Assembly: GCA_914767715.1 (NCBI GenBank)
Contig: OU612071.1
Location: forward strand, 19,900,948 to 19,960,947
Source: Membranipora membranacea
Taxonomy: Eukaryota > Bryozoa > Gymnolaemata > Cheilostomatida > Membraniporidae
Direction: 5' to 3'
DNA: 60,000 bases
Shown here: positions 59,588 through 60,000 of the stretch, piece after piece
Layout: the number at the start of each line of letters is the position of its first letter
How positions within the stretch are numbered: the stretch's first letter is position 1
Notes under the pieces: model-generated
What the model was told of the DNA's origin: nothing
What the model saw: the letters and a program-made list of their open reading frames with translations, nothing else
The model's database searches: none
Translations under genes and position numbers: made by a program

Positions 59588-60000
59588 GTATGTATTAGGG
59601 TTATCGCCTTTATGTCAATGTGCAGACAATTTCCTAAAAAAGCTATGCAAAATCCCTAACACAAGCAAAATCGTATCTTTTTGCTTGGTCTTTATATTTA
59701 GGTATGGTGAATCATCATCGATAGGGTTAGATGTCATATTCCCACTGAATGTTTCATCGCCAGTAACTCTTTGCTTGAGTAATATCTAAAGTTCTCAGGC
59801 ATTTTACCCTCAGATAACAAACAAGGCTCTAAATTTACAAACTGAACACCTCCTGGTTCAAAATGAGCTCAGTGTCTCAACCTCATTACTGAATTAGTAT
59901 TTTTTTTACATTGAAATCAGTTGCATATTTTCAAGTATCACACTGTAACCCCTATCTATAGAGCTGTCGACCCCTATTTGTAGCCCCGTTACCTCCGGTT
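59588..60000 (+). other. Intron of the phosphodiesterase gene at the window edge
   Basis: It starts with a good donor (gtatgt at 59588). An acceptor-like ttatatttag near 59700 would give an immediate stop in the required phase, so the next real exon is taken to lie beyond the window. Confidence 0.5.

Noticed and set aside
59701-59789. Next phosphodiesterase exon starting near 59702
   Set aside because: In the required phase the third codon is a stop, and the other frame does not resemble the family.

Overview
This window is eukaryotic nuclear DNA from an animal. Long AT-rich stretches are broken by short exons with GT-AG junctions, and the protein families are metazoan: a whirlin-type PDZ scaffold, type II membrane C-type lectins, and a CBM20-GDPD phosphodiesterase. 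Introns are mostly 0.3-1.5 kb. tRNA-derived SINEs, a LINE relic and many small foldback or MITE elements fill introns and spacers. I read this as an invertebrate, possibly an early-branching one, but the window does not fix the phylum. All gene models were joined by hand from splice sites and codon phase. Each model sums to a whole number of codons, which supports it, but none was checked against transcripts.

Layout. (1) 208-11894, + strand: the C-terminal 906 codons of a whirlin-like scaffold in 20 exons, with PDZ2, a harmonin-N-like (HHD2) domain, a long Ser/Pro-rich linker and PDZ3. The N-terminus lies off the left edge. (2) 13504-20604 and 22469-26988, - strand: two tandem paralogous genes for type II membrane C-type lectins. 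Each has a transmembrane exon, a set of phase 1-1 stalk exons (mostly exactly 75 nt), and three exons for one C-type lectin domain. The paralogs match exon for exon. (3) 27.0-45.4 kb: a gene-poor region with minisatellites, palindromes, MITEs, a CpG-rich promoter-like patch near 36.7 kb and a doubtful 66-codon membrane ORF. (4) 45453-59587, + strand: the first 559 codons of a GPCPD1-like glycerophosphocholine phosphodiesterase in 14 exons. It continues past the right edge.

The four genes have no evident shared pathway; this looks like an ordinary gene neighbourhood, not an operon or a defence island. The least ordinary signals are the modular stalk exons of the lectin pair and the dense set of short palindromic elements. 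Some of these elements carry perfect 8-bp target duplications. One family sits 24-31 nt downstream of the 5' splice site in three separate introns. A 19-bp minisatellite has also duplicated a 5' splice site of the phosphodiesterase gene in tandem.
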